In this document: positions 1-13,300 of the stretch, piece by piece | Layout of the letters: every line of letters begins with the position of its first letter | Position numbering within the stretch: the first letter of the stretch is position 1 | DNA from: Luidia sarsii | Taxonomy: Eukaryota > Echinodermata > Asteroidea > Paxillosida > Luidiidae | DNA length: 64,000 nucleotides | NCBI GenBank assembly: GCA_949987565.1 | Contig: OX465107.1 | Location: forward strand, 23,147,958 to 23,211,957 | Direction: 5' to 3' | Program-made: the position numbers and the translations under genes | The notes under the pieces: generated by a model | What the model saw: only the letters and a program-made list of their open reading frames with translations | Database searches by the model: none | What the model was told of the DNA's origin: nothing

Positions 1-46
1 GAGGAGGTAACGTCTTCCCCCCATCTCCCGCACCTCACCCCTATTA

Positions 47-234
47 GGACTCTTGTCAAAAAGATCATCGGTTGAGTATCGGATGATTTGACCCGTCCGA
101 TGTCGTTTCCACCGGATAGCCATCGTGTCTTTTTCACCACAGAGTTCAGTACAATCGGCTTTCTACCGGGGGAAATTTTACGGGTCGGATGAATTCAACC
201 GGCACTCAACCGATGATCTTTTTGACAAGAGACC
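47..234. mobile_element. 188-bp inverted-repeat element, copy 1 (Harbinger-like MITE)
   Basis: Terminal inverted repeats of about 28 bp begin GGACTCTTGTCAAAAAGATC and end with the complement, closing in CAAGAGACC. TTA flanks both sides (44-46 and 235-237), as expected for the 3-bp TWA duplication of PIF/Harbinger elements. The reverse-complement copy at 19502-19689 has the same length, which fixes both ends. There is no coding capacity. Superfamily is inferred from TSD length only. Confidence 0.72.
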
Positions 235-526
235 TTATCTGAATGACAACCTTTTTGCGGTCGTTTGCAAGGATGTCCCACATCCGGAGCACTGAGCACA
301 GATTGCAGTGCGCGTTGTGTACTCAGGGGAAGAAAATACTACCTCTAGTTAGCACCTGGAGACCAAAGAGAGAGACAAAATCACATGAACTGCAGTCCGG
401 TCACTCCAAGTTGAGCTCGAACTCAGTCTCATTTAGATGCTGTGGCATGCTTCCTCCATTGCAACCCACAGCTGGCCTCTCAGTAGTCGTTGAGTTCAAA
501 GTTGCCCTTAAACACCACCTCTTTGT

Positions 527-690
527 CAGGGATGTAAGACTTCCGGAAATGGCATGATTTTGTTTTGATTTCCGGAAACAGCTTATTTTTTTTATATATT
601 TTTTTTTATGTCTTTATTTTTTTTATGTCATACTGGTATCTCAAACTGCTCAATTTCATCTGTTAAAACCCTAAAAACTGAAGGGTAGAT
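527..690. mobile_element. AGGGATGT-family element, truncated copy
   Basis: Begins CAGGGATGTAAGACTTCCGG and runs through a T-rich centre and the block around ATCTCAAACTGCTCA shared with copies at 1162 and 38335. The right terminus (ACATCCCTG) is missing. Confidence 0.55.
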
Positions 691-889
691 CGGCGTTCGT
701 TAAAGCGACGTTACACTGTACACACAAGGGTATGGTACTTGATTTGAAAAGTGGCTGTTGGCAGTTCCCAAAGGCTTGTGTGTCATTTCCAGAAAGGCAA
801 TTGCCATCTCAACCCTGGTCATCGTGCAAGATTAGCCCTCGCACTATACTTTGGCTTGTTTCATCATCCTGTCCCCTCTTCCATTTCAG

Positions 890-964
890 GGTCGAATGAA
901 GTACGAGAAAGTGCACAACATCTACAAGAGATTGCTGGCCATTGAAGACATCGACCCCACACTG
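890..964 (+). CDS. CSTF3: CSTF3 exon (HAT repeat, [17 protein letters not shown])
   Basis: Twenty-five codons, phase 0 at both ends. The acceptor AG is at 888-889 and the donor GTGAGT starts at 965. It encodes the helix [20 protein letters not shown] followed by IDPTL, nearly invariant in animal CstF-77, within the HAT-C half that forms the homodimer interface. The reading frame is open upstream of the acceptor but loses similarity there. Confidence 0.95.
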
Positions 965-3900
965 GTGAGTCCGGCCACCGTACCACCCCCATCCCTAGAT
1001 CCAGTGGCTTGTAGTCACAGCCTCAAATCATACACAAGCCTATGGGACCCATCGTAGATACCGGAGTCAGCCGATTCCCATTGACTTGAGTACTAGGTTC
1101 TTTTTGCACCGCTTGACGCAGGGTTGGATTTACAGGTGACCTGAAGGACCAAGTACAATTGCAGGGATGTCAGACTTCCGGAAATTTCCAGATTTCTGAA
1201 AAAAAAATTCTTTATCTTAATTTCTTTTTTTAAAATTATTATTATTATTATTATTTGTTTTTTTTGGGGGGGCCATTTTATGTCAAACATGTATCTCAAA
1301 CTGCTCATATTATTAGTTAAAACTCTAAAAACTTAGGGGGCCTGCATCCCTGCCATGAATCTCTCGGTCACGTAAGCGGTCACTCGCAGTCGCTCAATTT
1401 ATTGGCCATCAGTGATTTTCAGGAAATGACTTTGTCGGTCACTCACATCCCTGCAATTGATTATTGTTCTGTGTCACTTGGAACAATCCGCAACTGGGCT
1501 GCTTAGCCAGTTGGATCAACAAGGAACCCGGGGTGGATTTCACAAAGCCTTACGATGCATCGTGACTCATATTACGATGGATAACCCATCGTAAGTTGTG
1601 ATAGGCTGTGTGGTTTCTGTGTGGTTTCTCGTTGTCAGTCTTGAGATGGATCGTGAGTTACGATGGGTTTGGTGAAATTGACCTGCCGGATCAGTTGGAT
1701 CAATAAGACAACATGACTTCTTGCCTCGAGTCTCGACACAGCTTCTTGGGGTGTTGCAGTCTTCTTCCAATCACGGCTTGGCCCTTAAAGCCCCTATACA
1801 ACATTGGTCGAGGTCAAAGAATAGCATTCATACGTTGTCTGATCCAACATACGCATGAAATAGCACACCTGTGAAAACTTCAGCTCAATCCGCCAAGCGA
1901 GTCTCGAGAAAATCGTGAAAACCGCTTCATGTGTTTTGCAAAAATGCAGCATTGAACACCGTTCTATTCCGAAAAATAGTTTAGATCTCGGTGAGACGTA
2001 AGCTATTTCTTTTACTCGTTTCTCCCAAAATACAAAATTTGAGGCAGAAATATTTCAGTGAGAGGTTTCTACTATAACCATCTTCAAACTGCATAAGTTT
2101 CATGTAAATCTGTGAATATTTCAGTTTTTCGATCTTACCAATGTTGTGTAGGGGCTTTAAGAGTTCCAAGAAACATCTGAGACACACAGAAATGTGAAGA
2201 GATTCAGCATAACCAGAGAACGACTCTCATCCTCTGAACTTGGCTTCAGCTCATTCAGTTGTGCACAACAGAAAATTGTGATTTTGTTAGCCATACATCC
2301 AAGATTGGAATAACAAGCTACCCACTAAGAATGGCTGGCCTGTTGACAAAGTGGTGGATCTAGTCCAGAGTCTAGAAGTCCGCCGAGTTGGCCGGCCAGT
2401 TGATAAGAGTGAGCTCAGCTGTGAGCCTGGTTTCACCGTTCTTCTGGCCACGCTCCATTCAGGTGTACATCCAGTACATGAAGTTCTCCCGTCGCGCTGA
2501 GGGCATCAAGGCGGCGCGGGGCATCTTCAAGAAGGCCAGGGAGGACACGCGGGTCCGGTACCACGTCTTCATCGCAGCCTCCCTCATGGAATACTACTGC
2601 AGCAAGGTAGGCCGGTGCACCCATGACTACGGGTGTTCTTGTAAACCTTTTCCCTTTTCAAAAAACCCCGGCATAGGCTTTGGCTCCGGCTGGTACTGTT
2701 TATCCAAAAGCTGATAAACACAGGCTGGAGTTCTTTGTCGAAGCTGGAGTTTTGGATTCTTTTTTCTTTCTTCTCCAGAATGCAGTGAAGCATTCAGAAA
2801 CGAAGCCAAAGGCCTCCCGTTTTCAGGAAGAAAGACAAAGCCGGAGCCTGAGCCTAAGCCGAGTTTTGGAAAAGGGCAATGGCTCAGACTCGGGCTTTGT
2901 CCTCGTCATCTATCGGCTGAAAACACAGCTTGCGTGTGGTGGATCTTTGATGCAGGCATGCAACTTTTCCGCGGATCCGCGGATTTCCGAGTTTTTTGGC
3001 CGTAACAAAATAAAAATCCGTACAAAAAATAAACTAAAAAAAATAAATAAAAAAAAGAATTGATATTTCTTTTCCCCTAACTATTTTTTAAAACACATGC
3101 TGAGATCAGGTTAAAAACTTTGATGCTTACTTTACATTTTGTGTAAACACAAATTCAATTTTCTGGGTGTATGCCTTGGAAAAGGTTAAAATCTGTCACT
3201 CAGCTTAAAGTCATAAGTGGTCCAAAACTGCTCAGAATGCACCACAGAGCATCTAGAATCCAAACCCCACTCCGTAAGGGCTTTGTGCTTCGCGCTCGCA
3301 GTTTCATTCGGACATTTTCCTCTTTTTTTTAAAATTCAAGAGTTGCATGCCTGTTGATGTTGGAGCTCTGTTCTCTCATTCAGCGTGGAACAGAACGGCT
3401 GTTCCAAAGCAGTAGCCCCAATTTTCTGATTGAAGGATGTGAGAAATTGAATCATCTTCAGGGCCTGAGTTGCAGTTTTGAAAAGGCCCACAGTCTGCCG
3501 GCGTTACGATTTAGCAGAAATTATTTCAGTGTCTGCCGGTTTCTCTGTTCCTTCCCCCCAGGATCAACAAGTCGCCTTCAAGATCTTTGAGCTTGGCCTG
3601 AAGAAATACGGGGACATTCCAGAGTATATCCTGTCCTACATAGACTACTTGTCACACCTTAATGGTACGTAGACCCCACAAATCAGCACCCTCAGGTCTC
3701 TCTCTGTAAGTAAAACACAAACTTCCTGCTCCCAATACAAATTGCCTCATGGATAACCAGCAGTGCTGCACGGCCTCCACATGGCATTCTGTCCACTTGT
3801 CCCCTGGTCCCAATTGATAGCTCACTTACAATGACCCTGTATGAAATGGCACTTTCCTTCAGATAAAACAAATCAGAAGGGGTTGAATTCCTTGGTCTCC

Positions 3901-4291
3901 CCAGAGGATATTCTAGCCATAGTCTAGATTAAATTGTGCATTGTTATAGAGTTTTATGTTATGTCTTCAATTATGATTTTTGTTTACGTTTTTATGTTCA
4001 TTAAAGATATGAACATAATTATTGTATTGAGAACCTTAGTCAACAAATTTATTGTGTACATTAACAAAAGACAATTATTTCAATCAATCATCAATCAGTT
4101 AACATGGTCAATCAATCAACCAATCAATTAATTAATCAATCAATCAATTAATCAATTAATCAATAAATCAATTGATCAATCAGTCAACATGGTCAATCAA
4201 TCAACCAATCAATTAATTAATTAATCAATCAATCAATCAATCAATCAATCAGCCAATCATCAATCAAACAATCAATCAATCAGCCAATCAA

Positions 4292-4355
<64 letters not shown>

Positions 4356-7300
4356 GCTTAAGCGCCTGTAACGTGAATCATTTAGTGTATGGCATAGTAC
4401 ATGTAGTTTGCAGCATGCACCTTAAAGTTTTCATATTTCCTAATCGTAAATAAGTCATCAGAAAACAGTGTACATGTATTCCTCTTGTATCAACCCCCCC
4501 CCCCCCCCAGAGGATAACAATACCAGGGTGCTGTTTGAGCGGGTGCTGACAGCAGGCTCTCTACCTGTGGAGAAATCAGGGTAAGCCGTCCGTGAACAGC
4601 TGTAGATTGGTAGCAGGAAATAGGTGTCCAAGTGCCTTCAGAGTTGCAATCCTATATCCAGAAAGTGTGGTAGGCTATTTGTTTAATTCGATTAAATCTG
4701 TTATTCCGCACATCATTTTGAATGATCTTGAGTGAAACAATGATTGACAGTCTGCAGCTAGCTATGACAGCATCGCTGTTCCACTTTTAAAGGCCCAATA
4801 CAACATTGGGAAGATCGGAAAAACATCAATGTTCACAGATTCTCTTCTAATTTGCACAGTTTGTAGATGGTCATGATAGAATCCTCACTGTTGAAATCTT
4901 ACGGTCTGGGATGCTGTACTTGCCTAGAAATCTTCACTCAAACATTGACAAATAGTTTATCACTCGCAAGTCATAAACTATTTCTTACACTACAGAATGG
5001 TGCAAAAACCGTGACGTTGTTTTTTTACCCTTTTCGACTTTCTCAGATCACCATTTGAGCTAAAACCTTCGAAGGATTGCTTTTTTAGAGTGATATACAA
5101 ATGTGTTGCAAACTGCTTACTGACTAAAATTACCAAAATGCAAATCTCAAAATTTAGTGGGCCTGACGTTTCGATCCTAGCAGGACCTTGGAGAAAGGTC
5201 CTGCTAGGATCGAAACGTCAGGCCCACTAAATTTTGAAATAGTTTATGACTCGCAAGTCATAAACTATTTCTTACACTACAGAATGGTGCAAAAACTGTG
5301 ACGGTTTTTTACCTTTTTCTACTTTCTCAGATCACCATTTGAGCTAAAACCTCGAAGGATTGCTTTTTTAGAGTGATATACAAAAGTGTTGCAAACTGCT
5401 TACTAACTAAAATTACCAAAATGCAAATCATAAAATTTAGTGGGCCTGACGTTTCGAAACCCTGACGTCAGGCCCACTAAATTTTGAAATAGTTTATTAC
5501 TCGCAAGTCATAAACTATTTCTTACACTACAGAATGGTGCAAAAACTGTGACGGTTTTTTACCTTTTTCTACTTTCTCAGATCACCATTTGAGCTAAAAC
5601 CTTGCAGGATTGCTTTTAGGGGATGTTTAATGGTTTAACACACAAACTGTGGCAATCTTTTGATCTTTACCAATGCTGCGTTGGACCTTTAAGCAATGAA
5701 ACAACTACGCCTGATACTCCTGTACAAGATAGCAAATGGACTGGTAACAGCTATCCCCTCACACCTATACCTATTAAACACCAAAGAAAAAAGGAAGATT
5801 AATTCGCCCAAGAAAACTTGATGGCTCAACCACATCCTCATCCAATCCCATAGCAAATTCCATCGCCGTAAACTCCAAATGCTTCAAAGCATCCTGGTGC
5901 AATACAGACCAACTCAAAAACTCCTTCTTCAATAGGTCAATCATAGACTGGAATCACCTAAACGAGAACCTTGTTCAAGCTGACTCGGTTGAGAGGTTCA
6001 GAACCCTCCTCAGCCATGGATCACACTCAGTCTAATTTACCAGCGTTCACCCTCTCTCTCCGTTGCGTTAATGCCAGAATTGGTTTCTGCAACGTACCCA
6101 TACAGATACAGATACAGAATGCTTTCGACCCTTGTTTGCTCTGCCCAGGGAAATCTGGCTGCGATTTGAAGACTTTGAGTCGGCGTGCGGCGACCTCACC
6201 AGCATTGTCAAGGTGGAAAAGAGGAGACTGGCCCTCTTCAAAGATGTAAGTCATCGTCCAATGCATGCACATAACAGTTCCCGATCTGGGGCCGATTTCA
6301 TAAAAACTCTTCTTAACTTACGACACGTCCCAGACTTACGATGCATCGCATCGCATCTCTGCGATGCGTTTGTGCGATCCATTTCATAAAGCACGTCGTA
6401 GGGGCGATGCGTTTAATATTAATTTTGACTCGTTTTAAGTTGTTGTACGAGCCCCATTTCCATGCCACTACGACTGTTTGCTGCACCAACGCTCGCTTCT
6501 GCCCCGTTTTGGAAACAGCCGTCGTGCAGTCGCTACGAAACTAACATGGTGATTAGAAGAGAGGATAGGCCAAAAGTTTGACGTTCGGGATATCGTCTGC
6601 TTTTGGAGCCGCACATGAGCGGACAAAGTCCTGCCTAAATTTAGAAGGACCTCTTCCCAATTTGTAATTTACTCTTTTATTCTACAGGGAATTTAATTTT
6701 CAACCCTGTCCACGATTTCAAAAAATGCCTTCTTGCATGAACAATCACTGATACAATCTCCTCAATATTCACCTGATCCAAAGGATTCCGGTTCCTTCTT
6801 TACCAAAAGGCCCTTTCTCGTCGGAATGCCCGCCGCATTCCGTTACTCGCATCAGTGCCAATTTGTATGGTTTGTGCATGTAGACTGTAGTGACGACGAC
6901 CCACAGACACGTTGTAACTTGCGACGTGTTTCACACCGTTGTCAAGGAACTTGCGACGTGTTCGACGCGTCTGAAATGGATTTGAGACGCGTCGCAGAGC
7001 TTTATGAAATCGGCCCTTGGTGTCGATGGCGATGGGTTCATGGGTCATGTCTTGTTTTCTTTGCAGGAGTTCAAGGACCGTGAATCCAGCCTACTGGTGG
7101 ATCGGTACCGCTACCTCGACCTTTACCCCTGCACATCCTCTGAACTGAAAGCCATAGGATATAAGGTAATAATTCTTTGTTTGTTTTTTCAAATGGCTGT
7201 TTAGTTTTTAGTGGCAAAACTTCCACAGTATCATATCTGTCTAAAATTAAGCCAACATAAAAAAAACCAGGGGAAAATATCAACACACACTGAGTCTACA

Positions 7301-10300
7301 TGTACATATATGTGCACCATGACAGCTTTCTACCTTTGAGAAAGGTCCTTCTGGGATTAAATTGTCAAGCCCTCTAAATTTTTGAGGAAGGTAAAAATTT
7401 AAATTGAAATAATGAAATGAAAGCTATTTATGTAACTGTACAGAAAACCACATTTTCAATGCCACTCGTTTCCTACTAAAATGGTTTAACTTCCTAGGTT
7501 TTGTGGTATTCTTAACAGTGAAGACAGGCTTGTCAATTTTGTCCAGGATTTTTATATTTGAAGCAAAGTTATCATCAAAGCTAGCCAGATATTTCTTACA
7601 GGAATTCCTTCCTGATACGTAGATTACCGGTATGCATTTTAATGAAAGAAGTGAAATTAGTTTAGGGAAAAGGGTCAATAGTAGATTGGACGGGGGATGG
7701 ACACTTTGAGTGTTCAGAATCTTCTGTGTGTCTTCCATTGTCCATTCATGTCCATTAATTCATCTATTAAATTGTGATTCAATAATTAGTTTACTTTGTT
7801 TAAAGAGTAATACATTATAAAATCATTCATGCTTGCATACGGAGCAGACCTGGTACAAGCTCCAGCTTCTTGTCTGACCTCCTCATGCTATTAAAGAAGA
7901 ATGAAACCCAGAGAAAATAGTTGGCTTATCTCTTTGATTGATAAAACCAACCTACAATTACCCATGTGCAACTCACCTACGAGTTTCATAAAGAGGGAAA
8001 AATCATGGAATTCGGTGGTCGAATTCGCGTTCCCTCAACCCGCCATGCTTTCGAAATTTCCGGAAGGTCACTGCGGGGGTATGACATCACGGCGGAGACG
8101 ACCCTGTCTGATTGGTCAGTTAGGCTTGTTCAATCATGTTAATTTAAACTACAAATATTAATCAACATTTAAAAAAAAATTATACCTCAATGTGTGAGAA
8201 AATAATCTTATAATCCTTTGCAGATTTATTGTTTTTCGCTTTGGTCATTATTTGAATTATTCTTGTGGATTGCGTATAGTCTTGATCTACAAACACTTTC
8301 ACGGCTTCCTGATTGCATACGTTGCACGGACTGTACATGTACAAGTACATGTACAGTGCACGTACAATGTACACGTTGTGTACTACATGTAATGTACAGT
8401 ACATGTACACACTACTACTGTACTGTACACGTGTACAATGTACACGTTGTGTCCTACTTGTAATGTACTACTGTACACGTGTACATTACGTTGGTATCTG
8501 TAACAAAATAAACGCTGCGCAATTTTGGTTCTCTGTTTTCTTGATCTTCGCCGAATGGCGACCTGTTATAACAGCTGAACAAGTAGGCCTAAAATAACTT
8601 ATACACCAGGGGCTGAGTTTAATAAAGGTCCGACAACTATGACTGGGAGCCCACTGTGTCCGGCTTTTGTTTCAGCTCGCGTAATTTTAATAGGAAAATA
8701 CGAGAAATGATTCAAGAGATGGTCGATGTTTTGGTGAGATTTCAGTTGTACCATGGAGGAATTTGTACACGTTAGCGAAGCTGTGTGGAGTTTAGTGGGG
8801 GTCAGGGGTCATGCACACAATAGCGCTGGGTGACAGGAGTTGCGGTCAGCGACCAGGGAATAAACAGTGTGGGCGACTGGAGTCGCGTTCCGATAACGTG
8901 TAAATTAGGCCTAGCTCCATGTTCTTGTTGCAGCACAAATAAAAATACGGCACGGTACGTATATCCTCCCTTCTCCCTCCATGGTAATTGGTACAATACA
9001 TGTATATATCCATGGAGTTTACCCTCCATGAGTTACAGATAAGCGGTCTGCGAGAAAGACTAGGCAGAACGTGCATGTGAGAAAAATCACGCCAGGACCG
9101 AAACGAAAACATACATCAAAAGTCGATCGTATCATACAGGAAAAACATCAAAATTAACTCAGCTTTCTGGATTCCAATGCGGCAATTCGTGAAGCTGTCG
9201 ATGAACGTGATGCCACCGCTGGTCGATGTGAAAATACTGAAGGAACGGCATGTTCTTTCAGTATATTTCTCGGCTTCGAGCCGGTGAGTTTGGCCCGCAA
9301 GTCAACCTCGATCCCAACTCCTCCTCCGTCAAGTGATCGCTACAAATCACGTCATTTCGACTATATTTGTAGCCGACATTGAGAAATTTTTCTACTTGTA
9401 TGGCCGCAGCCCACTTCCCAAACAAGTCAGGTCTCTTTGCCTTGTTAGGAACTGCATGGACAGATTTCCCTAGCTTTTTTTCCGCTGGCATTGTTACAAC
9501 CAAAAGCCTGGCAGTACACTCGCGAGTGTATATAAACTGCACGCAGTATACATGTGTTGTGTACACACATGTTGTAGGGATACGTCCGGGCCCATGCGGG
9601 GGTAGCCCGTCATTATATCATACCCCCCGCAGTGACCTGCCGGGAATTTCGAAAACATGGCGGGTACAGGGAACGCGAATTCGACCATTTTTCCCTCTTT
9701 ATGAAACTCGTAGGTGAGTTGCACATGGGTAATTGTAGGTTGGTTTTATCAACCAAAGAGATAAGCCAACTATTTTCTCTGGGTTTCATTCTTCTTTAAT
9801 TCAATTTCTGTACCAATCCTACTTAGTGTACAATGCCATTGTAGTATAGAACAAAACCTGCCCTTACCTACCCCTTCATTGGCTTTGCTGAGAGGAATGG
9901 TTTTAATAGTTTGGATCGACTGTTAACAGCAGGTTCTTCTTGTCACCCTCCCCTCCCCTCCCCTCCCCTCACCTCACCTCACCTCCCCTCTCCTACCCTC
10001 CCCTCCCCTCACCTTTCCTCCCCTCCCCTACCCTCCCCTCCCCTCCCCTCCCCTACCCTCCCCTACCCTCCCCTCCCCTCCCCTCCCCTCCCCTCACCTC
10101 CCCTCACCTCCCCTCCCCTCACCTCCCCTTCCCTCCCCTCCCTTACCCTCCCCCTCCCCTCACCCCCTTTCCCCTCCCCTCCCCTTTCCCCTCCCCTCCC
10201 CTCCCCTCCCCTCCCCTCCCCTCCCCTCCCCTCCCCTCCCCTCCCCTCCCCTCCCCTCCCCTCCCCTCCCCTCCCCTCCCCTCCCCTCCCCTCCCCTCCC

Positions 10301-13300
10301 CTCCCCTCCCCTCCCCTCCCCTCCCCTCCCCTCCCCTCCCCTCCCCTCACCTCACCTCCCTCCCTTCACCTCACCTCACCTCACCTCCCCTACCCTTACC
10401 CTTACCCTTACCCTTACCCTTACCCTTACCCTTACCCTTACCCTTACCCTTACCCTTACCCTTACCCTTACCCTCCCCCTCCCCCTCCCCTCACCTCCCC
10501 TCACCTCACCTCCCCTCACCTCACCTCACCTCACCTCACCTCCCCTCGCCTCACCCTCCCCTCACCTCACCTCACCTCACCTCCCCTCCCCTCCCCTCCC
10601 CTCACCTCACCTCACCTCGCCTCGCCTCTCCCTCCCCTCACCTCCCCTCCCCTCACCTCCCCTCCCCTCCCCTCCCCTCCCCTCCCCTCACCTCACCTCA
10701 CCTCACCTCCCCTCACCTCACCTCACCTCACCTCACCTCACCTCACCTCCCCTTCCCACGTGCTCTGCCAGGACCTGACGCAACGCCACACGGTGCAGCA
10801 GGTGCTCCACAACCCCTCGGCCTCCAAGGAGGCGGGCCCGTCAGCCGAGGCGACGGAGGAGGACGGTTCCGAGGCCAAGAAGGCGGAATTCCCGCTGCCG
10901 GACCTGCAGCAGATGCTGCCCTTCACTCCCAGATCGCAAGCCCGTAGGTGCCCCGAGCCCACTCAGCCCCACCCATCCCGCCAACACAGACCACCACCCC
11001 CCACCCCGTCAATGATAATATCCTCATTGCTAAATAAGACTTAAGGCTTTGCATGGTGGGTGAATCAATATAGGAAGGTTTGCAGTGACACCATGTATAA
11101 GATCTCTTAACCACTTCGCGCCGGGACCTCCGAATCCGGAGGTCAATTGGATTGCCTTTGCAACGGGGCCCTCCGAATCCGGGCACCACTATTGTCCACA
11201 TTCTAAACAAAGACTCTTTTCAGCTTAGAACAAAGCAATATGAATCAGTACAAAGACCCTTTTTGACGCAAGTTGCCACATGAATTGCAAGATTAGCAGC
11301 AGTAATTGTGCAATTGTGGGACTTTTACTGTGGAGGATCGAGGGATACTGCGCTGCAGCTGAAAGCACGCGGGGGACATTGTCTTTGCATGCCACACAGC
11401 CCAACGGTCGTCGGTCTGGCATTGGAATTCCCCCCACATTCTTTACCGTAATCTGTACGCTCGTTTGTGGCCGACCAACTCGAAGATTAGACTGCCTGGA
11501 GTGGAGGCTGGAGTCTGCGGTCAGGGATTGTCAGCAGCGTACACGCACCCACACACACACGTCCGTTACGGTCCATTGACGACGCACAAAGGGCCCTTTT
11601 TCGAACGGATAATCTCTTGACAAAGGCCACAACGACGTCCGAATTGTGCCGGGTTTTACTCTCTTGTACCCATAGTATACCCTTATCGATTTATTTCACA
11701 GAAATATATTGTTCCGATTGTTTTAGCACGATTTTAAAATGATGCATTGTTCAAAAACCCCCGTATGGCGGTCATCGGCGCTGAAAAACCCCCCGGCGCG
11801 AAGTGGTTAAAGGAGAGGTGTGGTTCTGAAAAGAACCTGAGTGGTAACTCGACGTTTCGACCAGTATGCCAGAGCATTATGTTAAATGCCACGAATTTCA
11901 ATCAAATTCTTCCTTCCCTCTATCTACTGGACCATCATTGGTGAACTGCAACATGCCACACGACCTCGACCAGCTCTCTGGTCCACAGTGGTTAAGACGT
12001 CTTCCCTAGAATAATAATAATAATAATAATAATAATAGGTATTTATAATAGCGCCTTATGTAAAACCTCAAAGTGCTTTACAACAAACAAAATGAAAGTG
12101 ATGAACAAAGTTTTAATTTTAATTTTTTATTTTACAGTGAATGAAATAAACTCTGCCTTTGAGAAAGGTCCTGCTAGGATCGAAACGTCAGGCCCTTTTA
12201 ATTACCAACTGCACTATCTCTTGTCACGTGTGGCCACCATTAAGATTTCAGGGCTAGGGTAAGGGAACCAGTGATTTGACTATGGGCTTTGTTGTACTCT
12301 CTTAGCTCCCGGTGCCCATCCTGTCCCCGGTGGTGTGTTCCCTCTTCCGCTGGCAGCGTCACACGTCGTATCACGCCTACCCCCTCCAGCGTGCTTTCAG
12401 GTCAGTAATGTCCTTATCCATGTGAGATTTGAGGTTTGTCTTACTGATGGCTGTGGTGGCCTAACTGATGAACGATAACGTCATAACCTTAAGTTCCCTA
12501 ACACTACCCGAACCTTCAAAATACCATGACCGTGCTTGATTTCAACATCGTTAGCATTAATAGTTTAGGATTTTTGGTAATAAACAAATAAATAATTACA
12601 GTAAAATGCCAAAATGTTGCAAACTGCTTACTGACTAAATTGACCAAAAGGTGAATATCAAATCAAAAATAAGGATGGCCTGATGATTCGATCCTAGCAG
12701 GGCCTTTCTAAAATTCAGAAACCTTTCTGCCTTTGAGAAAGGTCCTGCTAGACCTCCTAATATTTGAAAATGAATGATTAGGTATGATTAAACAAGGGTG
12801 TGTCCTTCCACGGGAGTAGTTGCTGCAAGGAGCAAACACTACCTAATTAGTTCTTGCCCCCATTTCTGGGTACCCAACCGTACCCAGAGGATATTCTTGT
12901 ATTCTGTTATGGCAGGTTAGGCTGGGAGTGTCCAGTGTACAGGCATGCTACTTTTCCGCGAATCTTCGGATTTCCGGGTTTTTTTTTAATTCGGCCGTAA
13001 AAAAATAGATCCGTTAAAAAAAAAAAAAATTTAAAAGGATATTTCTTCTCTCCTAACTATTATTAAAAACACATGCTGAGATCAGGTTAAAAAGTTTGAT
13101 GTTTACTTTTCATTTTGTGTAAACAAATTCAATTTTCTGCGTGTATGCTTTGAAAAAGCTTAAAATCTGTCACTCAGCTGAAAGTCATAAGTGGTCCAAA
13201 ACTGCTCAGAATGCACCACAGAGCATCTAGAATCCAAACCCCACGCCGTAAGGGCTTCGTGCTTCGCGCTCGCAGTTTCATTCGGACATTTTCCTCTTTT

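Larger units (their letters stand above)
1..889 (+). other. CSTF3 intron (partial), left edge
   Basis: No exon is recognisable before 890, so this is presumably CSTF3 intron. It holds a 188-bp inverted-repeat element (47-234) and a truncated AGGGATGT-family element (527 to about 690). The run 831-889 is an ordinary pyrimidine-rich lead-in to the acceptor at 888-889. Confidence 0.6.
7890..9800. mobile_element. Long-TIR DNA transposon relic carrying a THAP-like fragment
   Basis: Inverted repeats of nearly 200 bp bound this 1.9-kb block: left from 7890 (ATTAAAGAAGAATGAAACCC) to about 8088, right from about 9617 to 9800 (the same bases inverted). Differences are few, apart from a short insertion in the left arm near 8004-8025. 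The inside holds a TGTACA-type repeat and, on the - strand, THAP-like coding remains. THAP domains at the N-terminus are typical of P-element-type transposases. No catalytic domain or clear TSD was found. Confidence 0.6.

Noticed and set aside
10391..10474. Interstitial telomere repeat
   Set aside because: The unit is CCCTTA (complement GGGTAA), not CCCTAA/TTAGGG. It is a local variant of the surrounding pyrimidine satellite.
9911..11044. Long proline/serine/leucine-rich protein
   Set aside because: It is a translation of the CCCCT satellite running into a CSTF3 exon; only 10772-10943 is coding.
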